Part shown: piece after piece, positions 1 through 9,721 of the stretch | Layout: each line of letters begins with the position of its first letter | How positions within the stretch are numbered: position 1 is the first letter of the stretch | DNA from: Chimaeribacter coloradensis | GTDB lineage: Bacteria; Pseudomonadota; Gammaproteobacteria; Enterobacterales; Enterobacteriaceae | Assembly (NCBI RefSeq): GCF_002858715.1 | Contig: NZ_PJZH01000008.1 | Coordinates: 88,487 to 152,486, forward strand | Length of the DNA: 64,000 nucleotides | Reading direction: 5' to 3' | Made by a program: the position numbers and the translations under genes | The notes under the pieces: generated by a model | What the model saw: only the letters and a program-made list of their open reading frames with translations | The model's database searches: none | Told to the model about the DNA's origin: nothing

Positions 1-221
1 GGGCCGTGGTAAAGCGTATTGGGCACCATCAAACCGATGCTGTGCGAACGGTTGGTTGCCAGGTTCCGGGCCAGCAGGTTGGGCCGGTAACCCATTTCAT
101 CCACGGCCAGCATCACCCGGTCTCTCACGGTTTTCGATACATAAGAGTGCCCCGCCAGCACCCGTGAAACGGTTGCTTTCGAAACGCCGGCGCGTTTTGC
201 AACATCGAGCATCGTAGTCAT
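1..221 (-). CDS. LacI-family repressor of beta-glucoside genes, AscG-like (N-terminal part only)
   Basis: Only the first 73 codons are present; the gene runs off the left edge. The visible part is a LacI helix-turn-helix (residues about 4-25, with AGVSKATVSRVLAG) and hinge region (RPNLLARNLA), then the start of the sugar-binding core (NTLYHG). These short stretches match E. coli AscG closely as I remember it. A GGAAG ribosome site precedes the ATG. The gene is divergent from the beta-glucoside PTS operon, and two AscG-type palindromes lie in the gap, so it is inferred to repress that operon and release it when a beta-glucoside or its phosphate is present. Other cellobiose LacI regulators share this N-terminus, so the exact orthologue is uncertain. 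Confidence 0.88.
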   Translation of the reverse strand, partial: MTTMLDVAKRAGVSKATVSRVLAGHSYVSKTVRDRVMLAVDEMGYRPNLLARNLATNRSHSIGLMVPNTLYHG

Positions 222-373
222 TCAGCTTCCTTTTCAGCGTCCCCCGGCATTGTAACGCAAAATCCACCGTTGAAAAATGACCATTTCCGGTAAGGGATAA
301 CACCAGGCGCAGAACGCCGATAATAAGCCCGGTGCCGCGTTGCGTAAATAGGATGATTTCCCTGAAAAATAAT

Positions 374-389
374 CTGTAACCGGTATCAG
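374..389. promoter_or_regulatory. Predicted LacI/AscG-type operator 1
   Basis: The near-palindrome CTGTAACCGGTATCAG is centred on ACCGGT, as is typical of LacI-family sites. It recurs almost unchanged 89 bp downstream in the same divergent promoter region, which suggests cooperative binding or looping by the adjacent repressor. Confidence 0.6.
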
Positions 390-429
390 ATTAATCTTCT
401 ATCGGCACTGAAAATAGGATTCATAGGTT

Positions 430-445
430 TGAGTTATGGATCACA
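430..445. promoter_or_regulatory. Possible CRP site
   Basis: A perfect TCACA right half lies six bases from a degenerate left half (TGAGT against TGTGA). It sits between the two operators, where catabolite activation of a PTS operon would be expected. The match is weak on one side. Confidence 0.35.
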
Positions 446-462
446 AAAGAAACAAAACGAAT

Positions 463-478
463 CTGTAACCGGTTGCAG
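463..478. promoter_or_regulatory. Predicted LacI/AscG-type operator 2
   Basis: CTGTAACCGGTTGCAG is the second copy of the operator motif. It lies about 45 bp upstream of the first PTS gene, a position that would overlap or follow the promoter and block transcription. Confidence 0.62.
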
Positions 479-522
479 ACGCACGGCGTAAAGCGTACAT
501 AGTTAAAAAAACGGAGGATATC

Positions 523-843
523 ATGATGAAAATTCTATTGTGCTGTTCCGCAGGTATGTCTACCAGTATGGTCGTGCAAAAAATGCAGAAAGCCGCGTCA
601 CAGCGGGGCGTGGAGGCGGAAATTAATGCCGTCGGCATGGAAGAGTTTACCCGTCACATCGCAGAGTATGACTGCTGCCTGCTCGGCCCGCAGATTAAAT
701 ATAAGCTGGCGGATTTCGAACGCGTTGCGCAGGAATATAAAAAACCGGTCGCCGTGATTAATACCATGGATTACGGCATGCTGAATGGGGAAAAGATCCT
801 GACGTCAGCACTCGCCCTGATTGATGCCAATAAGGGGGCGTAA
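523..843 (+). CDS. PTS system, cellobiose/lactose-family EIIB component
   Basis: This 106-residue cytoplasmic phosphocarrier belongs to the Lac/Chb PTS family. It opens with the EIIB phosphocysteine loop (CCSAGMSTS; Cys8 would accept phosphate from EIIA and pass it to the sugar bound by EIIC). Length is normal for a stand-alone ChbA/CelA-type IIB. A strong GGAGG site precedes ATG-ATG, so either Met could start it. The stop overlaps the start of the EIIC gene (TAATG), indicating translational coupling. The substrate is probably a beta-glucoside such as cellobiose, inferred from the two phospho-beta-glucosidases downstream; family membership alone does not separate cellobiose from chitobiose or arbutin-type sugars. 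Confidence 0.93.
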   Translation: MMKILLCCSAGMSTSMVVQKMQKAASQRGVEAEINAVGMEEFTRHIAEYDCCLLGPQIKYKLADFERVAQEYKKPVAVINTMDYGMLNGEKILTSALALIDANKGA

Positions 844-2159
844 TGAGCACACTGGCTGATTCCTTATTTGGAGTGATTGAGAACCGCATCAGCCCCATTG
901 CCGCGAAACTCTCTTCGCAGCGGCATGTGGTGGCGATTAAGGATGGCTTTATCGCCTCCATGCCTTTCCTGATTGTGGGTTCATTTATGTTGCTGTTCTC
1001 CCACCCGCCCTTCAGTGAAAACAGCCAGTGGGGCTTTGCCCAGTGGTGGCTGGGCATCATCAAACAGTATAACGACCAGCTGATGATGCCCTACAACATG
1101 ACCATGGGCATCATGTCGATCTTTATTACCGGTGCCATCGCCTACAACCTGGCACAAAGCTACAAGATGAACGGCCTGATGGCGGCACTGCTGTCGCTGA
1201 TGGCCTTCCTGGTGGTGGCGTCGCCACAGAAAGATGGCACGCTCTCTGTGGCGTCCCTGGGCGGGGAAGGCATTTTCACCGCCATTCTGATCAGCCTCTA
1301 CTGTACGGAAGTGATGCACCTGCTGGTGAAGTTCAACATCGGCTTCAAATTGCCGGAGCAGGTGCCGCCGAAGATCCGGCAGTCGTTTGACCTGCTGATC
1401 CCGATTATGGTGATTTTCCTGACCCTTTACCCGCTGAACCTGTTTATTGAGAACCACTTCGGACTGTTGATCCCTCAGGCGATTATGTCGGTGTTTGCGC
1501 CGATTATCTCCGCAGCGGACTCCCTGCCGGCGGTGTTGATTGCGGTGCTGCTCTGCCACCTGCTCTGGTTTGCCGGCATCCACGGTGCGGCGATTGTCGG
1601 CGGGATTTTGCAGGCATTCTGGCTGAGCAACCTGGGGCTGAACCAGGAGGCGTTAAACGCCGGCCAGGAGATCCCGAAAATCTTTATCGAACCGTTCTGG
1701 CAGTTCTTTATCACCGTGGGCGGCTCGGGCGCCACCATGGGGCTGGTGATCCTCTACCTGCGCAGCCGTTCCGCGCACCTGCGTTCTATCGGCCGCCTCG
1801 GCTTTGTGCCGGGCCTGTTTAACATCAATGAGCCGATCATTTTTGGTTCGCCGGTGGTGATGAACCCGCTGCTGTTTATTCCGTTTATCACCACACCGCT
1901 GATCAACGCCGTGATTGCCTGGACGGCCACCCGCACCGACCTGATCAACCATGTGATCGCCCTGGCCCCCTGGACCACTCCCGGCCCGATTGGCGCGGCC
2001 TGGTCAACAGGCTGGGACTGGCGCGCCGTGCTGCTGGTGGCGTTCCTGATCTGCTTATCCACGCTGATTTACTACCCGTTCTTCAAAATGTACGAACGCC
2101 AGCTGCTGGCACAAGAAGCTGAGATGGTGAATGAAAACCTGGTCGCGGAGGCGAAATGA
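843..2159 (+). CDS. PTS system, cellobiose-type EIIC permease
   Basis: This 438-residue integral membrane protein has the length and pattern of ChbC/CelB permeases. It has about eight to ten hydrophobic segments, the family element FNINEPIIFG (residues about 325-334) and a C-terminal cytoplasmic tail. It takes up the beta-glucoside and presents it to EIIB for phosphorylation. It starts within the stop of the EIIB gene and overlaps the following EIIA gene by four bases (ATGA), so the three PTS parts should be made together. Confidence 0.94.
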   Translation: MSTLADSLFGVIENRISPIAAKLSSQRHVVAIKDGFIASMPFLIVGSFMLLFSHPPFSENSQWGFAQWWLGIIKQYNDQLMMPYNMTMGIMSIFITGAIAYNLAQSYKMNGLMAALLSLMAFLVVASPQKDGTLSVASLGGEGIFTAILISLYCTEVMHLLVKFNIGFKLPEQVPPKIRQSFDLLIPIMVIFLTLYPLNLFIENHFGLLIPQAIMSVFAPIISAADSLPAVLIAVLLCHLLWFAGIHGAAIVGGILQAFWLSNLGLNQEALNAGQEIPKIFIEPFWQFFITVGGSGATMGLVILYLRSRSAHLRSIGRLGFVPGLFNINEPIIFGSPVVMNPLLFIPFITTPLINAVIAWTATRTDLINHVIALAPWTTPGPIGAAWSTGWDWRAVLLVAFLICLSTLIYYPFFKMYERQLLAQEAEMVNENLVAEAK

Positions 2160-2500
2160 TGGAAGAGATGCAGGAACTGGAAAGCACGGTAATGGAGTTA
2201 ATCATTCATGCCGGTGAGGCGCGTTCGGCCGCCATGCAGGCACTTCAGGCAGCAAGAAAACACCATTGGGCCGAGGCGGATGAGTACCTGGAAAACGCCA
2301 GCGCCGCCGCCCGCGAGGCCCATAAGATTCAGACAGCCCTGATCGGCGCGGATGAGGGCTGCGGCAAGATCGCCGTCAGCCTTATCCTCGTCCATGCGCA
2401 GGATCACCTGATGAACGCGATGCTCTGCCGCGATCTGGTGGAAGAGCTGATCTACCTGCACCGCGAAGTGCAGGAACTGTCAAAAACCCAAACGCATTAA
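2156..2500 (+). CDS. PTS system, lactose/cellobiose-family EIIA component
   Basis: This 114-residue protein is predicted to be all-helical. The active-site histidine lies in the family motif LVHAQDHLM (His80). EIIA takes phosphate from HPr and gives it to Cys8 of EIIB. Length is standard for the trimeric IIA of this family. It overlaps the EIIC gene by four bases and is followed 30 bases later by the GH1 phospho-glucosidase, whose own AGGAT site is visible. The gene order IIB-IIC-IIA-hydrolase is a conventional beta-glucoside operon. Confidence 0.93.
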   Translation: MMEEMQELESTVMELIIHAGEARSAAMQALQAARKHHWAEADEYLENASAAAREAHKIQTALIGADEGCGKIAVSLILVHAQDHLMNAMLCRDLVEELIYLHREVQELSKTQTH

Positions 2501-3964
<1,464 letters not shown>

Positions 3965-3994
3965 AGCCTGTCAGCGGCCAGTAAGGAGCGGAGC

Positions 3995-4867
3995 ATGAAA
4001 ATAGCAGCCTTTGATATTGGCGGTACGTCGCTGAAAATGGGGATTGTGACCGGGCAAGGGGATATTCTGCACAAAGATAAAAAGGATATTCCCCACCGCT
4101 CCGGCGACGCCATTCTTGCAGGCATTCTGGGCTGGCTGAAACAGCACCCGGAATCTGAAGGCATCGCCATCAGCGTGCCCGGCTATATCAACCCGCACAG
4201 CGGCTTTATTACCATGGGCGGCGCGATTCGTGATTTTGACCATTTCGATATCACCACCTGGCTGAAAAACAAGACCGGCCTGCCGGTCAGCGCGGAGAAT
4301 GATGCGAACTGTGCGCTGCTGGCCGAACGCTGGCTGGGCCGCGCCCGGCAGATGGACAATTTCCTGATGATGACCATCGGCACCGGCATCGGCGGCGCGA
4401 TCTTCTGTAACGGCGCACTGGTGAACGGCCACCGCTTCCGCGCGGGCGAGTTCGGTTACCTCCTCAGCGAACGCCCCGGCGGCGACCGGCTGATGAAGTC
4501 CACCATGAATGAGACCTGCACGCTGACCGTCCTGCGCCGCCGCTACGCCAGCCAGGTCGGGAAAGCGCCGGAAGAGGTAACCGGCGAGGAGATCTTCGGC
4601 CTCTATGATCAGGGCGATGTGGTCTGCTGCCGCCTGGTGAACCAATTTATGCAGGACATCTGTTCGGGCATCCATAACCTCGCCCATATTTTCGACCCGG
4701 AATGTATTTTCCTCGGCGGCGGTATTACGGAGCGCCCGCAATTCCTGGAAGAAATTAACCAGCATCTGAAATGGTATAACCTCCCGGCCGAGGTAAAAGG
4801 CGCGCAGCACGGAAACAGCGCCGGCCTTTTAGGGGCGGCACGGCACTATATTAACCAGCACACGTAA
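3995..4867 (+). CDS. bglK: ROK-family beta-glucoside kinase, BglK-like
   Basis: This 290-residue ROK kinase has the phosphate loop DIGGTSLKMG near residue 7, the catalytic region ENDANCALLAERW (Asp103 as base) and GTGIGGAIF. It lacks the usual ROK zinc motif, as I recall for Klebsiella BglK, which it resembles in SVPGYINPHSG, ITMGGAIR and FRAGEFGY. BglK uses ATP to phosphorylate cellobiose and other beta-glucosides at O6, making substrates for the neighbouring phospho-glucosidases from sugars that enter without the PTS. It starts 30 bases after the GH1 gene with an AAGGAG site, so it belongs to the same operon. A terminator follows it. Confidence 0.88.
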   Translation: MKIAAFDIGGTSLKMGIVTGQGDILHKDKKDIPHRSGDAILAGILGWLKQHPESEGIAISVPGYINPHSGFITMGGAIRDFDHFDITTWLKNKTGLPVSAENDANCALLAERWLGRARQMDNFLMMTIGTGIGGAIFCNGALVNGHRFRAGEFGYLLSERPGGDRLMKSTMNETCTLTVLRRRYASQVGKAPEEVTGEEIFGLYDQGDVVCCRLVNQFMQDICSGIHNLAHIFDPECIFLGGGITERPQFLEEINQHLKWYNLPAEVKGAQHGNSAGLLGAARHYINQHT

Positions 4868-4873
4868 CCTTTC

Positions 4874-4897
4874 CAGCCTGCCCGGCAGGCTGTTTTT
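4874..4897 (+). terminator. Intrinsic terminator after bglK
   Basis: The inverted repeat CAGCCTG/CAGGCTG around a short loop is followed by five T residues, seven bases after the bglK stop. It probably ends most operon transcripts, leaving the GH4 gene with read-through or its own promoter. Confidence 0.8.
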
Positions 4898-4934
4898 ATC
4901 TGTTTCGCCATGTTCAGGAAAATAGCATCCACCC

Positions 4935-4974
4935 GGTGAGGCGCACGGCTGCCCGGCGCGGCCGCGCCCTCACC
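4935..4974. repeat. GC-rich inverted repeat before the GH4 gene
   Basis: GGTGAGGCGC pairs with GCGCCCTCACC with one bulged base, around a GC-rich loop. There is no T-run, so it is more like a REP-type or RNA-processing hairpin between the terminator and the GH4 gene than a terminator. Confidence 0.45.
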
Positions 4975-5002
4975 TCACTGAAACCAAATGGAGTGATACC
5001 CT

Positions 5003-6412
5003 ATGTCAAATAAGATCAAGATTGTCACCATCGGTGGGGGTTCCAGCTATACGCCGGAACTGATTGAAGGGCTTATCCTGCGCAAAGATCAATTACCGAT
5101 TGCCGAGCTGTGGCTGGTTGATATTGACGATGGCGCCGAGAAGATGGAAATCGTCGGGAATATGGCGAAGCGGATGATCGCCGCGGCGAAGCTGGACTGG
5201 CAGGTGCATTTGACGCTGGACCGCCGGGAAGCCCTGAAAAATGCGGACTACGTCACCACTCAGTTCCGCGTCGGCTTGCTGGATGCCCGCCTGAAAGATG
5301 AAGTGATCCCCCTGGCCAACGGCCTGATGGGCCAGGAGACCAATGGCGCGGGCGGTATTTTCAAAGCGTTCCGCACCATTCCGGTGATCCTCGGCATCAT
5401 CGACGATATGCGCGAATTATGCCCCAATGCCTGGCTGGTGGATTTCACTAACCCGGCGGGGATGGTCACAGAAGCGGCGATTAAGTACGGCAAATGGGAG
5501 AAAACGGTCGGGCTGTGCAATGTGCCCTTCGGCCATATTACCCAGGCGTGCAAAGTACTGGGGAAAGAGGAGAAAGATCTCTACTTCAAATTTGCCGGGC
5601 TTAACCACTTCCACTGGCACCGCGTCTGGGACCAGCAGGGCAATGAGCGCACCGCCGAGCTGATTGAGAAAATCTACTCGCCGGAGCAGCAGGAGAGAAC
5701 CGACGAAGGGCTGAAAAACATCCACCAGATCCCGTTCCACTTTGACCAGGTGAAACATCTGGGCCTGCTGCCGTGCGGCTACCATCGCTACTACTACCTG
5801 CAGGAGCCGATGCTGGCCCACGCCATCGACGAATTCGAGCGCTACGAAACCCGCGCGGAGGTGGTGAAAAAAACCGAGGCACGCCTGTTTGAGCTGTATA
5901 AGGACGTTAACCTGAACTACAAACCTGAAGAGCTGAGCCAGCGCGGCGGCGCGCATTACAGCGACGCAGCCTGTGACCTGATTGCGTCTATCCAGAATAA
6001 CAGCGGCAAACTGATGGTGGTCTCCACCCGCAACAACGGTGCCATTGCTGACCTGCCGTTTGATTGCGTGGTAGAGATCACCGCCGCCATTACCTCACAT
6101 GGCCCGGAGCCGCTGCGCTGGGGGGCGCTGCCACCTGCTGCCCGCGGGATGATCCAGTTAATGAAAGCGATGGAAGAGACGGTGATTGAAGCCGCCGTCA
6201 CCGGCGATTACGGTGCTGCCCTGCACGCCTTCACCATCAACCCGCTTATCCCGGCGGGCGACACCGCGGTCAAGGTGCTGGATGAGCTGCTCTACGCGCA
6301 CAAAGCGTACCTGCCGAAGTTTGCGGAGAAAATCGCGCAGATCGAACAGGAGAAGCCGGACGTCGTGGCGTTCGTCGATACCTTGCTCGCTGACCGGAAA
6401 GCCCATGCCTGA
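5003..6412 (+). CDS. GH4 6-phospho-beta-glucosidase (LicH/ChbF family)
   Basis: This 469-residue glycoside hydrolase family 4 enzyme works by an NAD- and divalent-metal-dependent redox-elimination mechanism unrelated to GH1. The Rossmann nucleotide loop IGGGSSYTPEL is at residues 10-20, NPAGMVTEA near 150, the metal ligand Cys172 in GLCNVPFGH and the conserved GLNHFHW around 199-205. Length fits LicH/CelF-type phospho-beta-glucosidases. It lies behind a terminator but points the same way as the PTS operon, so it probably widens the range of phosphorylated beta-glucosides that can be split. A phospho-chitobiase role like ChbF is less likely because no chb partner genes are present. Confidence 0.88.
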   Translation: MSNKIKIVTIGGGSSYTPELIEGLILRKDQLPIAELWLVDIDDGAEKMEIVGNMAKRMIAAAKLDWQVHLTLDRREALKNADYVTTQFRVGLLDARLKDEVIPLANGLMGQETNGAGGIFKAFRTIPVILGIIDDMRELCPNAWLVDFTNPAGMVTEAAIKYGKWEKTVGLCNVPFGHITQACKVLGKEEKDLYFKFAGLNHFHWHRVWDQQGNERTAELIEKIYSPEQQERTDEGLKNIHQIPFHFDQVKHLGLLPCGYHRYYYLQEPMLAHAIDEFERYETRAEVVKKTEARLFELYKDVNLNYKPEELSQRGGAHYSDAACDLIASIQNNSGKLMVVSTRNNGAIADLPFDCVVEITAAITSHGPEPLRWGALPPAARGMIQLMKAMEETVIEAAVTGDYGAALHAFTINPLIPAGDTAVKVLDELLYAHKAYLPKFAEKIAQIEQEKPDVVAFVDTLLADRKAHA

Positions 6413-6425
6413 CGGCAGCCCTGCC

Positions 6426-6450
6426 CTGCCGCCTCCTCGTGAGGCGGCAG
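6426..6450. terminator. Hairpin between convergent genes
   Basis: A perfect 10-bp stem (CTGCCGCCTC/GAGGCGGCAG) with a five-base loop lies between the convergent GH4 and tautomerase genes. It is placed to act as a terminator in both directions. Confidence 0.65.
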
Positions 6451-6463
6451 AACGCGCCCCCGG

Positions 6464-6655
6464 TTATTTTTTCCGCTCGCTGTAGAGCACGCCGCCGCGC
6501 GCCTTATTTTCCGCGTTGGTTTCGATAATCGAGACCACCACGCGATCCCTTTCAACCCCTAACGTCTCCACCACCGCTTCGGTGATGTTGACCATCAACG
6601 CTTTCTTTTGCGCGGCAGAACGGCCCTCTACCGCATACACCACAATCTCAGGCAT
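6464..6655 (-). CDS. 4-oxalocrotonate tautomerase family protein
   Basis: This small enzyme (63 residues) keto-enol-tautomerises 2-hydroxy-dienoate-type compounds using an N-terminal proline as base. The longer reading begins Met-Thr-Met-Pro, but catalysis needs Pro directly after the initiator Met. The AGGGA site is also better spaced from the inner ATG at 6655, so I place the start there. The motif PEIVVYAVEGRS and a central arginine-rich segment are typical of the 4-OT/YwhB fold. It is the last gene of a leftward operon with a decarboxylating-type dehydrogenase and a cupin, which suggests a role in handling a keto/enol intermediate. Confidence 0.85.
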   Translation of the reverse strand: MPEIVVYAVEGRSAAQKKALMVNITEAVVETLGVERDRVVVSIIETNAENKARGGVLYSERKK

Positions 6656-6670
6656 CGTCATTTCCCTGTT

Positions 6671-7741
6671 TTATTGGTGGATCTGCGCAATCACTGCCGC
6701 AGTAAACGCCCGGGTGCCGGTGCTGCCGCCCAGGTCACGGGTGCGGTGCGTGGGATCAGCCAGCACCTTTTCCACCGCGTGATGGAGGGTCGCGCCCGCC
6801 TCTGCCCAGACCGGCAGCGCTTTTTTCTCGCCCATCCATTCCAGCAGCATCGCGACGGAGAGGATCATCGAGGCCGGGTTGGCTTTGTCCTGATTCTGGA
6901 TGTCCGGCGCGGAGCCGTGTTGCGCCTGGGCGCAGCACTGGTGGTCACCCGCCATCACCGAACCGGCCAGCCCCAGGCTGCCGGACAGCTCACTCGCCAG
7001 GTCAGAGAGGATGTCGCCATAGAAGTTGGTGGCCACCAGCACATCGAAGCGCTCCGGGTTGCGCACCAGATGCGCGGTGGAGGCATCCACCAGCAGATCG
7101 TCCAGTTCGACCTCCGGGAACGCTTTCGCCACATGGCGCACCGCTTCCAGGAACAGGCCATCCGTCATGTGGAAGCTGTTCGCCTTATGAATGGCCGTGA
7201 CTTTTTTCCTGCGTTTGGCCGCCAGCTCAAAGGCGCGGCGGGCAATACGCTCAGAGCAGTGGCGGGTAATTTTACGGGTCGAGAGCGCCATGTCCGGCGT
7301 CGGCATCACCTCCCCCCAGCCGCGGGACATGTTGCGGTCGGGGTAAAAGCCCTCTGTCGCCTCTCGCATGATCACCAGATCCATGCTTTTGCCTTCCCGC
7401 AGGTTGCTGGGGATATAAGGGCGCGTCCGGGCCGGGCGCACATTGGCGTAGAGATCCAGCCCGACGCGGAACGCGCTGGAGACGTTGATGCCGCCTTTGT
7501 CAGGCGGGGGATAATCGGCGTGGGAAATGGTGCCCAGCAGGATCCCCTCATAAGTGCGTGCGCTTTCCAGCAGCTCCGGGCGCAGCGTGGTGCCATATTT
7601 CTCCAGGCTGGCGAAGCCGATCTCCTGGTAGTCATACTCAATACCGAGGCCATGCTTTTTATCAACTTCTTTTAACACAGCGACGGCGGACTCAATGATT
7701 TCAGGGCCGATGCCATCCCCCGGCAGAACGAGAAATTTCAT
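6671..7741 (-). CDS. Isopropylmalate/tartrate dehydrogenase family enzyme
   Basis: This 356-residue metal-dependent beta-decarboxylating dehydrogenase family member has the N-terminal LPGDGIGPEI, LYANVRPARTRP (substrate arginines), the REATEGFYPDRN loop, NFYGDILSDLASEL (metal-binding aspartates) and the adenine-binding HGSAPDIQNQDKANPASMI. The relatives are NAD-dependent isopropylmalate, tartrate and D-malate dehydrogenases. The family's usual GKD after HGSAPDI is QNQDK here. The substrate cannot be read from sequence; a 2-hydroxy acid is likely. It lies between a tautomerase and a cupin gene under a divergent GntR regulator, so it probably serves a sugar-acid or aromatic-acid catabolic route rather than leucine synthesis. 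Confidence 0.85.
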   Translation of the reverse strand: MKFLVLPGDGIGPEIIESAVAVLKEVDKKHGLGIEYDYQEIGFASLEKYGTTLRPELLESARTYEGILLGTISHADYPPPDKGGINVSSAFRVGLDLYANVRPARTRPYIPSNLREGKSMDLVIMREATEGFYPDRNMSRGWGEVMPTPDMALSTRKITRHCSERIARRAFELAAKRRKKVTAIHKANSFHMTDGLFLEAVRHVAKAFPEVELDDLLVDASTAHLVRNPERFDVLVATNFYGDILSDLASELSGSLGLAGSVMAGDHQCCAQAQHGSAPDIQNQDKANPASMILSVAMLLEWMGEKKALPVWAEAGATLHHAVEKVLADPTHRTRDLGGSTGTRAFTAAVIAQIHQ

Positions 7742-7769
7742 GACGTTTTCCTTACCTTACTCTGACGGA

Positions 7770-8183
7770 TTAACGTTTGTGTTCTGCCGCAACCGGCCGC
7801 GTTTCGCCGGTCTCAACCAGCGTGCGAGTGGCGTCCCGTGAGCCGTAGATCCACATGATCTTCATCGGCTCGGTCTCAGATGCGTTTCTGAACCGGTGGG
7901 GCACGCCCGCAGGGATGAAGGTGACATCCTGCGGCCGGACAGCGAATTCCCGGCCATCAATATCAAAAATGGCATTGCCCTCCACCAGCAGCACGCTCTC
8001 TTCACAGTTATGGAAATGGAACGGGATCTTCGCCCCACCGGCGAACTCGGTATAACCGGTGATAAAGGCGCTGGCCCCCATGCCTGCCGTCACCAGCGGA
8101 GTGGTGCTGGCACCGCCGCCGCGGTCATACTTTTTGATATCCGCCGGGTGCAATAAATAGGCATTCGATTCAGTTTTCATCAT
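7770..8183 (-). CDS. Small cupin-domain protein
   Basis: This single-domain cupin of about 137 residues has the metal-binding motif 1 (PFHFHNCEESVLLVEG) and motif 2 (PAGVPHRFRN) histidines. Such proteins are often isomerases, epimerases or ligand-binding oxygenase relatives. The longer reading starts at 8204, but AAGGA lies six bases before the ATG at 8183, giving MMKTESN as the probable start. It is the first gene of the leftward operon with the dehydrogenase and tautomerase, directly facing the GntR gene across a promoter region containing an inverted repeat. The reaction is unknown. Confidence 0.8.
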   Translation of the reverse strand: MMKTESNAYLLHPADIKKYDRGGGASTTPLVTAGMGASAFITGYTEFAGGAKIPFHFHNCEESVLLVEGNAIFDIDGREFAVRPQDVTFIPAGVPHRFRNASETEPMKIMWIYGSRDATRTLVETGETRPVAAEHKR

Positions 8184-8240
8184 GCGCATTCCTTTATCTG
8201 GCAAGAGGGCCCATCACGCGCCTGGGTACGGTTACGGCCC

Positions 8241-8276
8241 TTTAATGGTATATTGTTAAATCAAAGTACCATAAAA
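8241..8276. promoter_or_regulatory. Inverted repeat, likely GntR operator
   Basis: TTTAATGGTA and TACCATAAAA form an inverted repeat matching at 9 of 10 positions, with a 16-bp AT-rich spacer. It lies 58 bp upstream of the cupin start within the divergent cupin/GntR region, a natural place for the regulator to control both directions. The pairing is seen; the binding is inferred. Confidence 0.55.
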
Positions 8277-8403
8277 GAGTAACAGGAAAACGGACGCCGC
8301 CCCTTTTTGCTACCCGCATCACACCTGGGCCGTGGTAACAAATTTACGGATTTCACGCTCTCAGGGTAAAGTTGGCCATCTGCTATTCACAGGGTGAGCG
8401 GTT

Positions 8404-9273
8404 ATGCCCCAGACGCTGTCAACGCAATTGGTTCAAAGCATTATTCACTACATAACCAGCCAGTCGCTGCCGGTCGGCGCACGTCTGCCGGAACGCGCCC
8501 TGGCTGAGCATCTCCGCGTCTCCCGCTCGCCGGTGCGCGCTGCCCTGGCCAAAATGGCTGACGACGCCCTGATCAGCCGCCACCCCGAAGGCGGCTATGT
8601 CGTGGCGGAAGGGGCGCTCGCCTGCCCGCCCTTTATCGAGCCGGTGAAAAGCAATGCCGATGAGATCTACTTCAGGATCGCTGATGACCGGCTCAACGGT
8701 GAGTTGCCGGAGAAGGTGACCGAGAACGAGCTGATGCGCCGTTACAGCGTCACGCGCAGCCTGCTGAATGACATTCTGATGCGCATCCACCATGAGGGGT
8801 GGATTGAGCGCCTGCCCGGCCACGGCTGGCTGTTCGCTGAGCCGATATCCTCCGGCAGTGCCTACAACGAGAGTTACCGTTTCCGGAAAATTATTGAGCC
8901 GGCAGGGATACTCGAACCCACCTTCCGGCTGGATGAGGCGCGTATCCTGCAATGCCGGGAAGAGCAGGCCTGGCTGTGCGACGGTGCCATCTTCTCCGTG
9001 ACGCCCGCCCAGATTTTTGATGCCAACGCCCGGCTCCATGAAGCTATCGCGGCCTGTTCCGGCAATATGTTTATCCTTGACGCCCTGCGCCGCCTGAACA
9101 GCGTGCGCCGCCTGATGGAGTACACCAAAGCCGTGGACCGTGACCAGGCCCTGCGCCGCTGCAAAGAGCACCTGGTATTGATTAACCTGCTGCTGGAGGG
9201 CGAGCAGGAAGCAGCATCGGACTACATGCGGATGCACCTCTCTAACGCCTCGCGTGAGAAACAACTCAATTAG
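8404..9273 (+). CDS. GntR/FCD-family regulator with two winged-helix domains
   Basis: This 289-residue regulator has a GntR winged helix at about residues 5-70 (PERALAEHLRVSRSPVRAAL) and a second, related one at about 83-145 (VTENELMRRYSVTRSLLNDI, then EGWIERLPGHGW). An all-helical FCD-type ligand-binding half follows (about 155-285), with histidine and aspartate positions suited to metal-assisted binding of a carboxylate. The standard GntR plan has only one DNA-binding domain and about 230 residues, so the extra 60 residues are explained by the duplication. It is divergent from the cupin-dehydrogenase-tautomerase operon and probably controls it. A paralogue with the same layout lies at 33.1-34.0 kb. 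Confidence 0.85.
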   Translation: MPQTLSTQLVQSIIHYITSQSLPVGARLPERALAEHLRVSRSPVRAALAKMADDALISRHPEGGYVVAEGALACPPFIEPVKSNADEIYFRIADDRLNGELPEKVTENELMRRYSVTRSLLNDILMRIHHEGWIERLPGHGWLFAEPISSGSAYNESYRFRKIIEPAGILEPTFRLDEARILQCREEQAWLCDGAIFSVTPAQIFDANARLHEAIAACSGNMFILDALRRLNSVRRLMEYTKAVDRDQALRRCKEHLVLINLLLEGEQEAASDYMRMHLSNASREKQLN

Positions 9274-9721
9274 AACCCGATGCATAAGGCGCAAGGGTCA
9301 GCCCCCTTCCGGGTCTTTGAGGTAACAAAAACCCTGAAACGCAAAACCTATTTTCTGATAGCGAGCGCAGGCACTTAACAGAACTGCCCCATCAGCGCCG
9401 GTCGTGAACGAAAAGGCGGCTTAGCACTATGCGGAGACGCATAGTGATGCTGGGTTTCAGGCAAAAAGTATGCTGTAACTAAAAACCTATTATGCACATA
9501 AATCGTGATATTTACCGGGCAGGATAAAAGCGGCCGCGCAAATAGAGGGCGACATGACAACCCCCTGTTAACAATAAAGGCCTTTTGTACCGTGGCACTT
9601 CCGGTGGGCGTGGCCTGAAACAGGGTTCAGGCCGTTAAAATGAGGAATATGAGAACACACTACCCGCTTTTCGCGGGATCGCGGAAAACGGGTATACCCT
9701 TTTATCAATGAAACACACGGC
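9274..9721. other. Intergenic region with a hairpin
   Basis: No convincing gene is visible here. A perfect 8-bp stem GGCCTGAA/TTCAGGCC with a six-base loop lies at 9612-9633, followed by an A-rich stretch. A weaker TTTTCGCG-type inverted repeat lies near 9667-9690. Neither has a clear T-run. Confidence 0.5.

Noticed and set aside
6608..7675. 355-codon rightward frame opposite the dehydrogenase gene
   Set aside because: Antisense shadow; the leftward frame has all family motifs.
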